From positions 992,001 through 1,056,000 of the forward strand of contig CAWGJS010000001.1 in NCBI GenBank assembly GCA_963822955.1: DNA of 64,000 nucleotides. The letters run 5' to 3'. The stretch's first letter is position 1; each line of letters starts with the position of its first letter. This document shows positions 34,444 through 44,567 of this stretch, one piece after another. The notes beneath the pieces were generated by a model. That model was not told the DNA's origin. It did no database searches and saw nothing but the letters and a program-made list of their open reading frames with translations. The position numbers and the translations under genes were made by a program. This stretch comes from JAJYUU01 sp963822955. Its GTDB lineage: Bacteria > Actinomycetota > Actinomycetes > Streptosporangiales > Streptosporangiaceae.

Positions 34444-35483
34444 ATGACCTCTGTGCCTGACCGCTCGCGGATACGTCTGCCGGGCATAAGCTCTCGTGCT
34501 TACGAGCACCCCGCCGACCGGTCAGCGCTAGTCGCGCTGCGCAAGCTGACCGGCTTCGACACCATCCTGAAGAACCTCGCCGGGCTGTTCAACGACCGGG
34601 CGATGCGGCTGATGTTCCTGGCCAGCTCGGTCCGGGCTTCGCCGGACCAGTTCTCCGACCTGTACCAGGCGATGCTGGACGGCTGCTACATCCTGGACCT
34701 GCCGCGAGTGCCGGAGCTGTTCATCACGCAGACCCCGATGGTCAACGCGATGGCGCTCGGGATGGACAAGCCCTTCATCGTGCTCAACAGCGGCATCGTC
34801 GACCTGATGGACGAGGAGGAGATCCGGTTCGTCATCGGCCACGAGCTCGGTCACGTGCTGTCCGGCCACGCGGTCTACAACACCATGCTGTACAACCTCA
34901 TCCTGCTGGCGCAGCGGCTGGCGCTGGTGCCGTTCGCCTGGATCGGGCTGAAGGCCGTGATCTGGGGCCTGGAGGAGTGGCACCGCAAGTCCGAGATGTC
35001 CTGCGACCGGGCGGGACTGCTGGCGACCCAGGACGTCGATGCGGCCCGCCGGTCCCTGATGAAGCTGGCCGGCGGCCGCCGCCTGGCCGAGCTGAGCAGC
35101 GACGAGTTCCACCAGCAGGCGCGCGAGTACGACGCGGTGCCGGACGTGCGGGAGAGCCTGCTCAAGCTGCTGCAGCTGCAGGGCACGACCCACCCGTTCG
35201 CGGTGGTCCGGTTCGCCGAGCTGGACCGCTGGGCGGACGAGGGCGAGTACCGGGACATCCTGGCCGGCAACTACCCGCGCCGCGACGATGACCCCGAGGC
35301 CTCCGTGGGCGACGAGTTCCGCTCCGCCGCCAAGTCCTACCAGGATTCCTGGAACCGCAGCGCCGACCCGCTGATCGGCGCTGTGCGCGGGGTCGCCAAC
35401 GGAGCGGCCGAGGCATGGGGTCGAGGCTGTTCAACCGGATGTCCGGCAGCGACCGGCGCGACGACCGCGACGACGACGAGTAG
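34444..35483 (+). CDS. M48-family metallopeptidase (HtpX-like), frameshift near its end
   Basis: About 346 residues. The zinc motif is IGHELGHVLSGHA, followed by a hydrophobic stretch and EMSCDRAGLLATQD, which holds the third zinc ligand region. AMALGMDKPFIVLNSGIVDLM precedes it. The open frame runs on into an odd Cys-rich tail, but adding one G to the run near 35416 restores SRLFNRMSGSDRR and a stop at 35483 after an Asp-rich end. A membrane or membrane-linked protease. Confidence 0.85.
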
Positions 35484-35488
35484 CTGGC

Positions 35489-37856
35489 TTAGCCGATCTC
35501 CGCCTCGGGCTGAGGGCGGGTGTGAGCCGTGCCAGCACGCTCCGGCAGGCTGCCGGGATACACGACGCCGAGCTGCTTCGTCGCTCTGGTCAGCGCGACG
35601 TACAGGTCGTTGAGCCCACGCGGGGATTCGGTGAGCAGCCTGCCAGGGTCGGCAATCAGCACGCAGTCGAACTCCAGGCCCTTGGCCTGCTTGACGGTCA
35701 GCACGACCACGGGGCTCGTCAGGTCGGGATCCGCGCCGAGCGCGGTGCCAGGGAGTGCAGCAGTAACCGCGGCGCCAAGCTCGTCCGCCAGTGCGGTCGG
35801 CACGATCACGGCTACCTTGCCGTCGCCCGCCTGCTCGGCGAGCCGGACCGCTGCCTGCGCCACCGTCGCAGCCAGCTCGCCCGGCTCGGCTTGCAGGTGC
35901 CACGGCTTGGTCCCGGAGTCGCGCACCGAGCGCGGCGGCTGCAGCGCCGGGTCGATGGCGGCCAGCACGTCGGCCGCGACCGCCATCACCTCGGCCGGAG
36001 TCCGGTAATTCACCGTCAGCGGCGCCAGCCGCCACCGGTCCGCCAGATACGGATCGAGCGCCTCGTTCCACGACGGGATCCCGGCCAGGTCGCCAGTCTG
36101 GGCGACGTCCCCGACAATCGTCAGCGACCTCGCCGGACAGCGCCGCATCAGCATCCGCCAGGCCATCTCCGACAGTTCCTGCGCCTCATCCACGATGACG
36201 TGCCCGAATGCCCAGGTGCGGTCGGCAGCCGCGCGCTCGGCCGCGGTGAGGCTCTGCTCATCCTCGTACCGGGCGGCTAGCCGGCTGGCATCGACGAGGT
36301 CCGCGCCCATCAGCAGCTCCGGATCGTCCTCCTCGTCCCGGCCGATGATCTCCAGCACTCCCTGCGCGTACGCCTCTTCCTGGCGCCGGCGCCTGGCCTG
36401 CGCGGCTCTGAGCGCGCGGTCGTCCTCGCCAAGCAGTTCCGCTGCCTCATCCAGCAGCGGCACGTCGGCGGGGGTCCAGGGCGCCTCCGGCTCGCGAAGC
36501 AGAGCTGCCCGGTCGGCAGCCGGCAGGCGCGGTGCCGCGGCGGCCAGCCGGTCAGGATCGGAGAGCAGCTCGCTGACGAGCTGCTGCGGCGTGAGGATCG
36601 GCCACAGCGTGCTGATGGCCGCCCTGACGGCCGGGTCCGTGCGGACCTCCTGGCGCAGGTCGCCAACGTCGTCAGAGTCCAGGAGCGCAGTGCCGGTGCG
36701 CACATCCGTCCCGATCCGGCTCGCGAGCTGCCGGGTCAGCGCGTTCACGATTTCCCTGGCGAAGACTGACCGCGCCTGGTTATGCGGCCGCCGGGACCGA
36801 CGAGCCCGTTCCCGTGCCTGGGTCACGATCCCTGGGGTCAGCCGGAGCTTGCCGGAGTTAGCAGTGAACTCGCGCGGGTTCTCGTCGCGGCCGGACGTCG
36901 CCACAAGCCGGATCCGTGCGGCATCCACGCGGATCTCCAGGGGCTCCTCCGGCACTTCCTGCGATTACGGACCGCCGTCGCGATCACCTTGGCCATGCCG
37001 AGTCCGGCCCTTGATCGCTGCCACCTCAGCTGGCTCGGCCGCGGTCGCGCTGATGCCGGGGAACAGGTCGCCGATCGTAGACAGCAGCACGCTGGTCTCG
37101 CCTAGCGACGGCAGGACCTGGCCGATGTAGCGCAGGAAGGTCGGCGTTCGGCCCGACGACCAGTACGCCGCGCTTCTCCAGCTGGCGGCGATAGGTGTAG
37201 AGCAGGTAGGCAGCGCGGTGCAGCGCCACTGCCGTCTTGCCGGTGCCAGGGCCGCCCTGGACGACCAGCGCGCCGCCCATCGGGGCGCGGATGATCACGT
37301 CCTGCTCGGCCTGGATGGTCTCGACGATGTCGGTCATCGAGCCGGTGCGGCTGGTGTTGAGTGCCGCGAGCAGCGCCGACTCCCCCGTCAGGCCCTCATG
37401 CCTCGAGGGGTCGGCGGCCGCGAGGTCCAGTACCTCGTCATCGAGGCTGATGACCTGACGGCTCTTGGTCTTGATGTGCCTGCGCACCCGGACGTCGCCG
37501 GGCGATGCGGCAGTCGCCAGGTAGAAAGGGCGCGCCGCGTCAGCGCGCCAGTCCATCAGAAGCTGCGCGTAGTCGTCGGTCTCGGAGTGGATGCCAAGCC
37601 GGCCGATGTAGCGGAGCTCCCCGTCGACGAACTCGAGCCGGCCGAAGCACAGCCCGTTCTCCGCGGCATCGAGCTGAGCTAGCTGCTGGCGGTACATAGC
37701 GCTGAAGGTTTCGCGCTCCACCCTGGCCTGGTGCGTGCCGCCGGTCTGCTGCAGCACCCTGGCCATGCGGCCGCTGGCGCGCTCCCTGAGCTCGTCTAGC
37801 CGGCCGTAGAGCAAGTAAATGTAATCCTGCTCGCGATTAAGTTCCGCGTTTGACAA
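35489..37856 (-). CDS. HelD-like UvrD/Rep-family helicase, frameshifted
   Basis: About 789 residues if read through. N-terminal coiled region QDYIYLLYGRLDELRERA, then CFGRLEFVDGELRYIGRLGI, Walker A VVQGGPGTGKTAVALHRAAY. The frame breaks near 37150, between LVVGPN and FLRYIGQVLPSLGE. The second part has HVIVDEAQELSEMAWRML (motif II), IVGDVAQTGD (III) and VVVLTVKQAKGLEFD (V). This is the HelD/HelR layout; such proteins free stalled RNA polymerase and in Streptomyces can give rifampicin tolerance. TTG 37856 follows AAGGAG in an unusually AT-rich leader. Confidence 0.82.
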
Positions 37857-37915
37857 CCATGCTCCTTGTTGTTATTATCCAATTGAGGAATATGGCCATT
37901 GGCGCTTTTTCTCTT

Positions 37916-37946
37916 ACGCGTTACAAGAACGTAGCGCGTTTTTTTA
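37916..37946 (+). terminator. Intrinsic-terminator-like hairpin in an AT-rich leader
   Basis: ACGCGTTAC-AAGAAC-GTAGCGCGT forms a 9-bp stem (one G-U pair) followed directly by a run of seven T. This is the classic intrinsic shape, rare in GC-rich actinobacteria. It points along the plus strand, although the nearest genes on both sides (obgE, helD) are on the minus strand. Confidence 0.5.
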
Positions 37947-38063
37947 TTTCCCGGAACCGGCCCCCATCTTCGGTGTGCTGCTTCTACTGGGATAGTCGCA
38001 GCGTTCACGCACGGCTGCGCGACCGGAACCGTGCTGCGGTGCGACATGGGCCGTTTGCCAGGA

Positions 38064-39429
38064 TTAGCTGAGCCGGGCGTCTGTGCCGCGCGGGCCTAGG
38101 GCTGCACGTTCTGCCGCCACCTCGGGATCCCAGTCGAAGACGACCGAATTGTCCTCCTCGCCGATCAGCACCTCGGCTCCCTGACGCGCGCCTGCTGCGG
38201 CCAGCGCCTGCTCGATGCCGAGCTTGGCCAGCCGGTCGGCCAGGTAACCGACCGCCTCGTCATTGGCGAAGTCAGTCTGCAGGATCCAGCGGCGCGGCTT
38301 GTCTCCGACCACCCGGAAGCTGTTCTCCCCGGTGCCGACGAGCTGGAAATCAGGGCCTGATACCGGCGCCGGGCGGAGCACGATCCGGGTGGGCTCAACC
38401 GGGGGCGCGGCCGCGCGAGATGCCGCGATCACCGCGGCCATCGGTGAACGACAGGTCGCGCAGGCCCTCGGTAGTGGCGGCCGAGACCCGCTGAACCGTC
38501 AGCCCCCGCGCCTCGAGCTCGGGCTCGACCAGGTCAGCCAGCTCCCTGGCCGCGGGCACGTCGATCTTGTTCAGCGCGACGATCCGCGGCTTGTCCGCCA
38601 TCCGCGCGCCAGTCAGCTCCTCGTACGCGGCGAGCTCGGCCTCCAGCGCATCCAGGTCACTGACGGGGTCACGGCCCGGCTCCTCGGTTGCGCAGTCCAG
38701 TACGTGCACGAGCACCTCGCAGCGCTCGATATGCCGGAGGAAATCGAGACCGAGCCCCTTGCCGCTGCTCGCGCCCGGAATGAGGCCCGGCACGTCAGCG
38801 ACCACGAACTGGACGTCACCGGCCTCGACGACACCCAGGTTCGGTGTCAGCGTGGTGAACGGGTAATTCGCGATCTTCGGGCGGGCCGCCGACATTGCCG
38901 CGATCAGCGAGGACTTACCGGCATTCGGAAACCCGACCAGGCCCGCGTCGGCAACCGTCTTGAGCTCGAGCACAAGGTTCAGCTCCGGGCCCGGCTCGCC
39001 GCGCAGCGCGAAACCGGGCGCCTTGCGCTTGACGGAGGCCAGGGCCGCGTTACCCAGCCCGCCGCGGCCGCCCTCAGCCGCCACGTAGCGGGTGCCGGCA
39101 CCGGTCAGATCGGCCAGTTCTTCGCCGTCGGCGGTCTTGACCACCGTGCCGTCAGGCACCTTCAGCACCAGGTCAGCTCCGTCAGCGCCATTACGGTTGG
39201 AGCCCAGCCCAGGCTTGCCGTCCCCGGCCCGGCGGACCGGCCGGCGGTGGAAATCCAGCAGGGTCGCGGTGCCCGGGTCGACTTCGATGATGACGTCACC
39301 GCCGCGGCCGCCGTTACCGCCGTTCGGCCCGCCAAGCGGCTTGAACTTCTCCCGGTACACCGACGCGCAACCGTTGCCGCCGTGGCCGGCGTGCGCGCGC
39401 ACTTCTGCCCGGTCGGCGAATTCCGCCAC
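38064..39429 (-). CDS. obgE: Obg family GTPase
   Basis: About 455 residues. The glycine-rich Obg fold has GGNGCASVYREKFKPLGGP; the G domain has VGFPNAGKSSLIAAMS (G1), DVPGLIPGA (G3) and ALNKIDV (G4). The C-terminal OCT domain (NSFRVVGDKPRRWILQTDF) is in another frame: a one-base break lies near 38440, after DLSFT. GTG 39429 gives the standard AEFADRAEV start. Works in ribosome assembly and the stringent response; essential in most bacteria, so the frameshift is probably not real. Confidence 0.92.
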
Positions 39430-39520
39430 GGCTAACCCCTTTCCTGATCGGTGCGGGACCTGCGCACCGCTGGGCCTTCTGTACCCGGCAGCGCGGGAAG
39501 TCCTCACATTGCAAAGTCAA

Positions 39521-39545
39521 GGGGCGGACCTCACCGGTCCGCCCC
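39521..39545. terminator. Hairpin between rpmA and obgE
   Basis: GGGGCGGACC-TCACC-GGTCCGCCCC: a perfect 10-bp stem, 57 bases after the rpmA stop. On the minus strand it is followed by TTGACTTTG, weakly T-rich. It may end most rplU-rpmA transcripts before obgE. Confidence 0.7.
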
Positions 39546-39601
39546 TCAGATGCTCAGCTTGCGTGAGCGGCCGGCCGGCCGCTCCACATCGGCTGCGCTC
39601 G

Positions 39602-39877
39602 CTAGCTTGCGTCTGCTGTCTCAGCCTCGACCGGAAGGACGCTCACGGCCCTGCGGCCCCGCCGCCGGCCGAACTGCACCTTGCCGGCAACCAGGGCGAA
39701 CAGGGTGTCGTCCCCGCCACGGCCGACGCCAATGCCGGGGTGGAAGTGAGTCCCGTGCTGACGCACGATGATCTCGCCGGCGCCGACGACCTGCCCGCCG
39801 AACCGCTTCACGCCGAGCCGCTGAGCGTTGGAGTCCCGCCCGTTCCGGCTGGAGGACGCGCCCTTCTTGTGTGCCAT
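39602..39877 (-). CDS. rpmA: 50S ribosomal protein L27
   Basis: 91 residues beginning MAHKKGASSSRNGRDSN, with the classic RLGVKRFGGQ and GAGEIIVRQHGT. A basic C-terminal tail (GRRRGRRAV) and 15 acidic/neutral residues follow. Lies 7 bases downstream of the rplU stop. Confidence 0.97.
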   Translation of the reverse strand: MAHKKGASSSRNGRDSNAQRLGVKRFGGQVVGAGEIIVRQHGTHFHPGIGVGRGGDDTLFALVAGKVQFGRRRGRRAVSVLPVEAETADAS

Positions 39878-39884
39878 CTCGGGC

Positions 39885-40226
39885 TCAGCCCTTCTTCTTC
39901 GATCCGGCAGCGGCCTTGGCCGCACCGATACCGGTTACCCGCACCTGCGTGTACTTCTGGCGGTGGCCGAGGCGGCGCCGGTAGCCGGTCTTGTTCCTGT
40001 AGTGGATCATGTTGATCTTGGGACCGACGGCCGCGCCCACGATCTCGGCGGTGACCTGGTAACCGCCCAGCTCAGCCGGGTCGCTGATGACCTTGCCGCC
40101 ATCGACGACCAGCAATGCCGGCAGCGTCACGCTGGCCCCGACCTCTCCAGATAGCTTGTCGACGGTCAGGACGTCGTCCACCGACGCCTTCTCCTGCCTG
40201 CCGCCGCAGCGCACGATCGCGTACAC
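39885..40226 (-). CDS. rplU: 50S ribosomal protein L21
   Basis: 113 residues: YAIVRCGGRQEKASVDDVL at the start and INMIHYRNKTGYRRRLGHRQ near the end are diagnostic. GTG 40226 has GAGGAGAG upstream. The C-terminal Lys/Ala tail is typical of actinobacterial L21. Confidence 0.97.
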   Translation of the reverse strand: MYAIVRCGGRQEKASVDDVLTVDKLSGEVGASVTLPALLVVDGGKVISDPAELGGYQVTAEIVGAAVGPKINMIHYRNKTGYRRRLGHRQKYTQVRVTGIGAAKAAAGSKKKG

Positions 40227-40763
40227 CGAGAGTTCTCTCCTCTTTGAGCCAGCCCGCGCGCCGCAGCGGTCCAGGGTCATCCCCGAGCCGATGCCGCCTG
40301 CTGGAATCGGGCTTGCCTGCCTTGCGCACTTAAGCCATCCGGCCGACTGGCCGCCTGATCATGTCACATGCGCCGACCATAAAGCGTATCAGACTGCGCG
40401 GGTCCTCAGCTGCTCGCCGGCTCGACCGCCTGCCTCCCGGTGCTCGTCAGCAGCCCGTGTGTCTCGCCCGGCCGCCTCGGCAGCTGGAGGCATCCCTGGT
40501 CGCCCGGCACCGGACCGCATCGGCCGCTGCGCCTCGAACGCAGCCTGCCGGACCGGCGCGTCGGCCGCCGACCGACTTGCCGTGCGCGTCGTCCGCGCTG
40601 GCGCCATCCTGTTGTGCCAGCTCGCGGTCGGCTGGATCCGGCCCGACTGGGCTCAGTTGCCGTCCGACTCGGTGCTCGCCGGGCTCGGTGCCGATCGAGT
40701 CCTGCGGCCCCGTCCGCCATAGCCGCGTCCGGCGAAGATTCGTCTGCCTGCGCTCCGGCTAGG

Positions 40764-43428
40764 TCAGCCGCGGGCTCGGCGGCTCGGCCACCAGATCGGC
40801 CCGAGCCGCCAGGACCTACTGGCGTGCCGACTGCGGCCGCCTCTGACTGCCCTTGCCGGCGCCATCACGGCTGCCACCGTTCCCGCGCCGCCACTCTCGC
40901 GGCCACCACTCTCCCGCCCACCATCCCGGCCGTGCGAATGGTCGACCGGCTCAAGCGAGGTGATAACACCCCGGCCGTTGCAGTGCTCGCACGGCACCGA
41001 GAACGCCTCGAGCAGACCCGAGCCGACCCGCTTCCGGGTCATCTGGACCAGGCCGAGCGAGGTGACTTCGGCCACCTGGTGCTTCGTCCGGTCCCTGGCC
41101 AGGCACTCGAGCAGCCGGCGCAGCACAAGCTCCCGGTTGCTCTCCAGCACCATGTCAATGAAGTCGATCACGATGATGCCGCCGAGGTCGCGGAGCCGCA
41201 GCTGGCGGACGATCTCCTCGGCCGCTTCCAGGTTGTTCCTGGTGACGGTCTGCTCCAGGTTGCCGCCCTGGCCGGTGAACTTGCCGGTGTTCACGTCGAT
41301 GACCGTCATCGCCTCGGTGTGATCGATCACCAGCGACCCGCCGCTGGGCAGCCAGACCTTTCGCTCCAGCGCCTTGGCGAGCTGCTCGTCGATCCGGTAC
41401 GGGCAAAGACATCCTTATCGCCGTCCCAGCGCTGCATCCGGTCAGCCAGATGCGGGGCCACGTAGCGGACGTACTCGTCCACCAGGTCCCACTCACTGTC
41501 ACTGGCGATGACCAGGCTGCTGAAGTCCTCGTTGAAGATGTCCCTGACCACCCGCAGTGTCAGGTCCGGCTCGCTGTAGAGCAGGTCCGGCGCGCTCGCG
41601 GTCTTGGCCTTCTTCTCGATGGCCTCCCACTGCGCGGCCAGCCTGGCCACGTCACGGGCGAGCTCGTCCTCCGACGCTCCCTCGGCTGCGGTCCGCACGA
41701 TTACGCCGGCGTGCTCGGGCATGACCTGCTTGAGGATCTGCTTCAGCCGGCTGCGCTCGGTGTCGGGCAGCTTCCGGCTGATCCCGGTCATGCTGGCCCC
41801 TGGCACATACACCAGATAGCGGCCCGGCAGGCTGACCTGGCTGGTCAGCCGGGCGCCCTTGTGGCCAATCGGGTCCTTCGTGACCTGCACCAGGATCGAC
41901 TGACCTGACTTCAGCGCGGACTCGATGCGCTTGGACTCGCCTTCCAGTCCGCTGGCGTCGAAGTTGACCTCGCCCGCGTACAGGACGGCATTGCGGCCCT
42001 TGCCGATGTCGACGAACGCCGCCTCCATCGAGGGCAGCACGTTCTGCACCTTGCCGAGGTAGACGTTGCCCACGTAGGACTGGTGGCTGGCCTTGTCCAC
42101 GTAGTGCTCGACCAGCACGCCGTCCTCGAGGACAGCTATCTGCGTCCGTTCCCCGTGCTGGCGGACCACCATGACGCGCTCCACTGCCTCGCGGCGGGCC
42201 AGGAACTCCGACTCGGTAATGATCGGCGGCCGGCGGCGGCCAGACTCACGGCCCTCGCGACGGCGCTGGCGCTTGGCCTCCAGCCTGGTCGAGCCCTTGA
42301 TGGCCCTGACGTCGGTCGCCTCGGCGGTCTTCTCGCGCGGCGGCCGGACATGAATGACGGTATTGGGCGGATCGTCACCGGACGAGCTTCGCCGTTCTGA
42401 TCGGCATCACCCGCAGGTCCGGTGCGCCGCCTGCGCCTGCGCCGCTTCGCGGTAGCCGTACCATCGGCGCTGTCGTCATCCTCGTCCGATACATCCTGAC
42501 TCGGCCGATCCGGCTGGAGCTGATCCTCGGCGGCGGCCGGGCTGGTGCTCTCGGCGCCGTCCCCGCTGACGCCAGGCTTGCCGCGGCCGCGACCGCCGCG
42601 GCGCCGGCGCCTGCCGCTGGATGCGCCCTGCCCGCCTTCATCCCGGCTGTCGCCGCCATCGGCATCGTCGCCGGAGTCACGGTCGGCCGGCGCGCTCGCA
42701 GGCTGCTCCCGCACCGGCTGCTGCGTCTGCGTCGCCCGCGTCTGGGGGATCTCGGGTGCCTGGAAGATGACCAGCGGCGGCTGGAAGGCTACCGGGCCGG
42801 GAGGCGCCGCAAGCGCGCTGGCAGGCTGGCTGCTCCGGCCACCATCGTCCGGGCCGGAGAAGCTCAACTGGCCCGCGTCACGCTGACCGGCGTCACGCTG
42901 ACCCGCTTCTGGCGCAGCTGCCTCCTGCTGGCCGGCCTCGGGCTTGGCTGCCGCCCGGCTCGTGGTCCTGGACCGGCCGGAGGAGCGACGACGGCTCGTG
43001 CTGCCGGCCGAATCGGCTGCTCCGGATCCGCCGCTGTCGGGCTGGCCATCGCTGCTGTCTGCCGCGCCGCCAGCCGCCACCGGGCCGACCGGCACCGTGC
43101 TCTCAGACGCAGTGCTCTTGGGCACAGTGCTCTTGGGTGCAGTGCTCTTGGGCGCAGTGCTCTTGGGCACAGTCCTCTTGGGCGCAGTGCTCTTGGGCGC
43201 AGTGCTCTTGGGCACAGTGCTCTTGGGCACAGTGCTCTGAGGCACGGTGCTCTGAGGCACGGTGCTCTCTGGCACGGCAGGGGTGGCCGGCTCGGGCGCT
43301 GGCGCAGGCGGTCCGGCCGGCCGGGTCACCGCGCGGCGGCGCCGGGTCGCAGCAGCCTTGCTGTCGTTATCAGTAGCTCCGCCAGTCGGGCCCGGTTGAC
43401 CCGGAACCGCCGGATCCGGTCGCGCCAT
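40764..43428 (-). CDS. rne: Ribonuclease E/G family protein, frameshifted
   Basis: Starts ATG 43428, overlapping the DUF2344 stop. A long low-complexity N-terminal region (about 350 residues, with pentapeptide repeats and RRRRGGRGRGK patches) precedes the S1 domain VGNVYLGKVQNVLPSMEAAFVDIG. The catalytic part shows SLVIASDSEWDLVDEYV, DHTEAMTVIDVNTGKFTG and IIVIDFIDMV; CEHCNGRG is the zinc link. The frame breaks near 42380 (before PNTVIHVRPP) and near 41405. The Ala/Gly/Arg tail may continue, in other frames, to 40389. Processes rRNA and mRNA; likely essential, so the breaks are suspect. Confidence 0.88.
43093..43272 (-). repeat. 15-bp tandem repeats encoding P(K/Q/E)ST(V/A)
   Basis: Twelve consecutive 15-bp units encode PESTV, PQSTV twice, PKSTV/PKSTA and so on, with one PKRTV and a final SESTV. 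Units differ by single bases. It lies inside the disordered N-terminal part of RNase E. Confidence 0.9.
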
Positions 43429-44567
43429 CAGCTGACTCTCTGTTCTGTCGCTCGATCTCGAGCATTCGGGCGATCTCTCCCGTCAGGCTCCCGGGCGCAG
43501 CCGGCCTCTCCGGGCCTGTCCGCGCCACGCGGGAGCTGTCCGTACGCGCTCACCGGAGCGGTACCCGCCGTACTGGCGTCCCCCGCTTCCAGGCACGTTC
43601 CCAATACCTGTCCTTGTCCAGCGTCCCGCCGGTCTGGCCGGGTCGCCTCCGCCGCTGTCCGAGCCTGCGGGGTACTCACCCCAGGCAGGCCGACCTGCGC
43701 TGCCGATACCGGCAGATCCGGCTGGTGAGCCGGCTCGCCGGAACCAGGAGTGCTGGCCTCCGCGGCGGCAACTTCAACGCCTAGCGGCCCCTGAGCCAGC
43801 CGCGTCACCATCGCTGGTGACGAAGGCTCTAGAGCCGACATGTGGCGAAACGCAACCAGAATGTCTTCGGGTCGTACGGCAGGTGTCATGTGCCGAACAA
43901 CCATTCGAAGTATTGCACACCCCGATTGCCCGTCCGCAGTGGCACGCCGGTCTAGCTCTAGCGATACCACCCCGGCCCGAGTGTCGAGCCGACGGACTCC
44001 GTTGCTGGTGAGGCGGTCCACCTCCGCGTGTGCGGCGGCGAGAAACGCCTCTACTGCCCTGGCCGCGTCCTCAGGCGCGACTCCTGGCAGCACGACTTGC
44101 CAATCCGAGGCCTCGAGCCGCAGCGCGGGCGCTGCGGCCAGATCGGCGACCTCGATCACGTCAATTCCGTCGGGCAGGGCTGCGTCCAGCCGAGTGGCGA
44201 CCATGTCTGGATCGACTTCTGCGGTGAGGGAGATCTCAAGGAACTCAGCCTCACTCGCCGCGCCGGTGGGCGCCCCGCCCGAGTAGGAGATCTTGGGATG
44301 CGGCGAGAAGCCTGCCGAGTGCGCGACGGGCAGTCCGGCTCTCCGAACTCCCCGCTCCATCGCCCGTGCGATGTCCCTGTGACTCGCGAACCGCATCCTG
44401 CCACGCTTTGCATATCTGACCACTAGCCGCTGCACGGCTGGCAGCGGCGCTGCCCCCGTCGGCTGCGGCTGCTGACGCCCCACCGCTAGCCGTCCCCGCC
44501 AGCCCGCGGCTCGACGCCGCCCGGACCGGACCTGCACCAGTCGGAGCACCGCTTCCGACAACACTCA
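43428..44567 (-). CDS. TIGR03936 family radical-SAM-associated protein (DUF2344)
   Basis: About 379 residues. The core RLVVRYAKRGRMRFASHRDIARA, AHSAGFSPHPKISYSGG and SEAEFLEISLTAEVDPD is diagnostic of DUF2344. It is followed by about 130 low-complexity residues that are not part of the family. It always accompanies TIGR03960 radical SAM proteins. The biochemical role is unknown; a link to RNase E and ribosome biogenesis is suggested by conserved order. GTG 44567 or the next codon TTG could start it, directly at the end of TIGR03960; the real start may be later, closer to the core. Confidence 0.85.

Noticed and set aside
37916..37939. Inverted repeat before the helicase as a LexA-type SOS box or rifamycin-associated element
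   Set aside because: It does not match the actinobacterial SOS box or the element as I remember it; with the following T run a terminator fits better.
43093..43272. Regular short repeats that might suggest a CRISPR array
   Set aside because: No spacers: 15-bp units follow each other directly and keep an open reading frame in RNase E.
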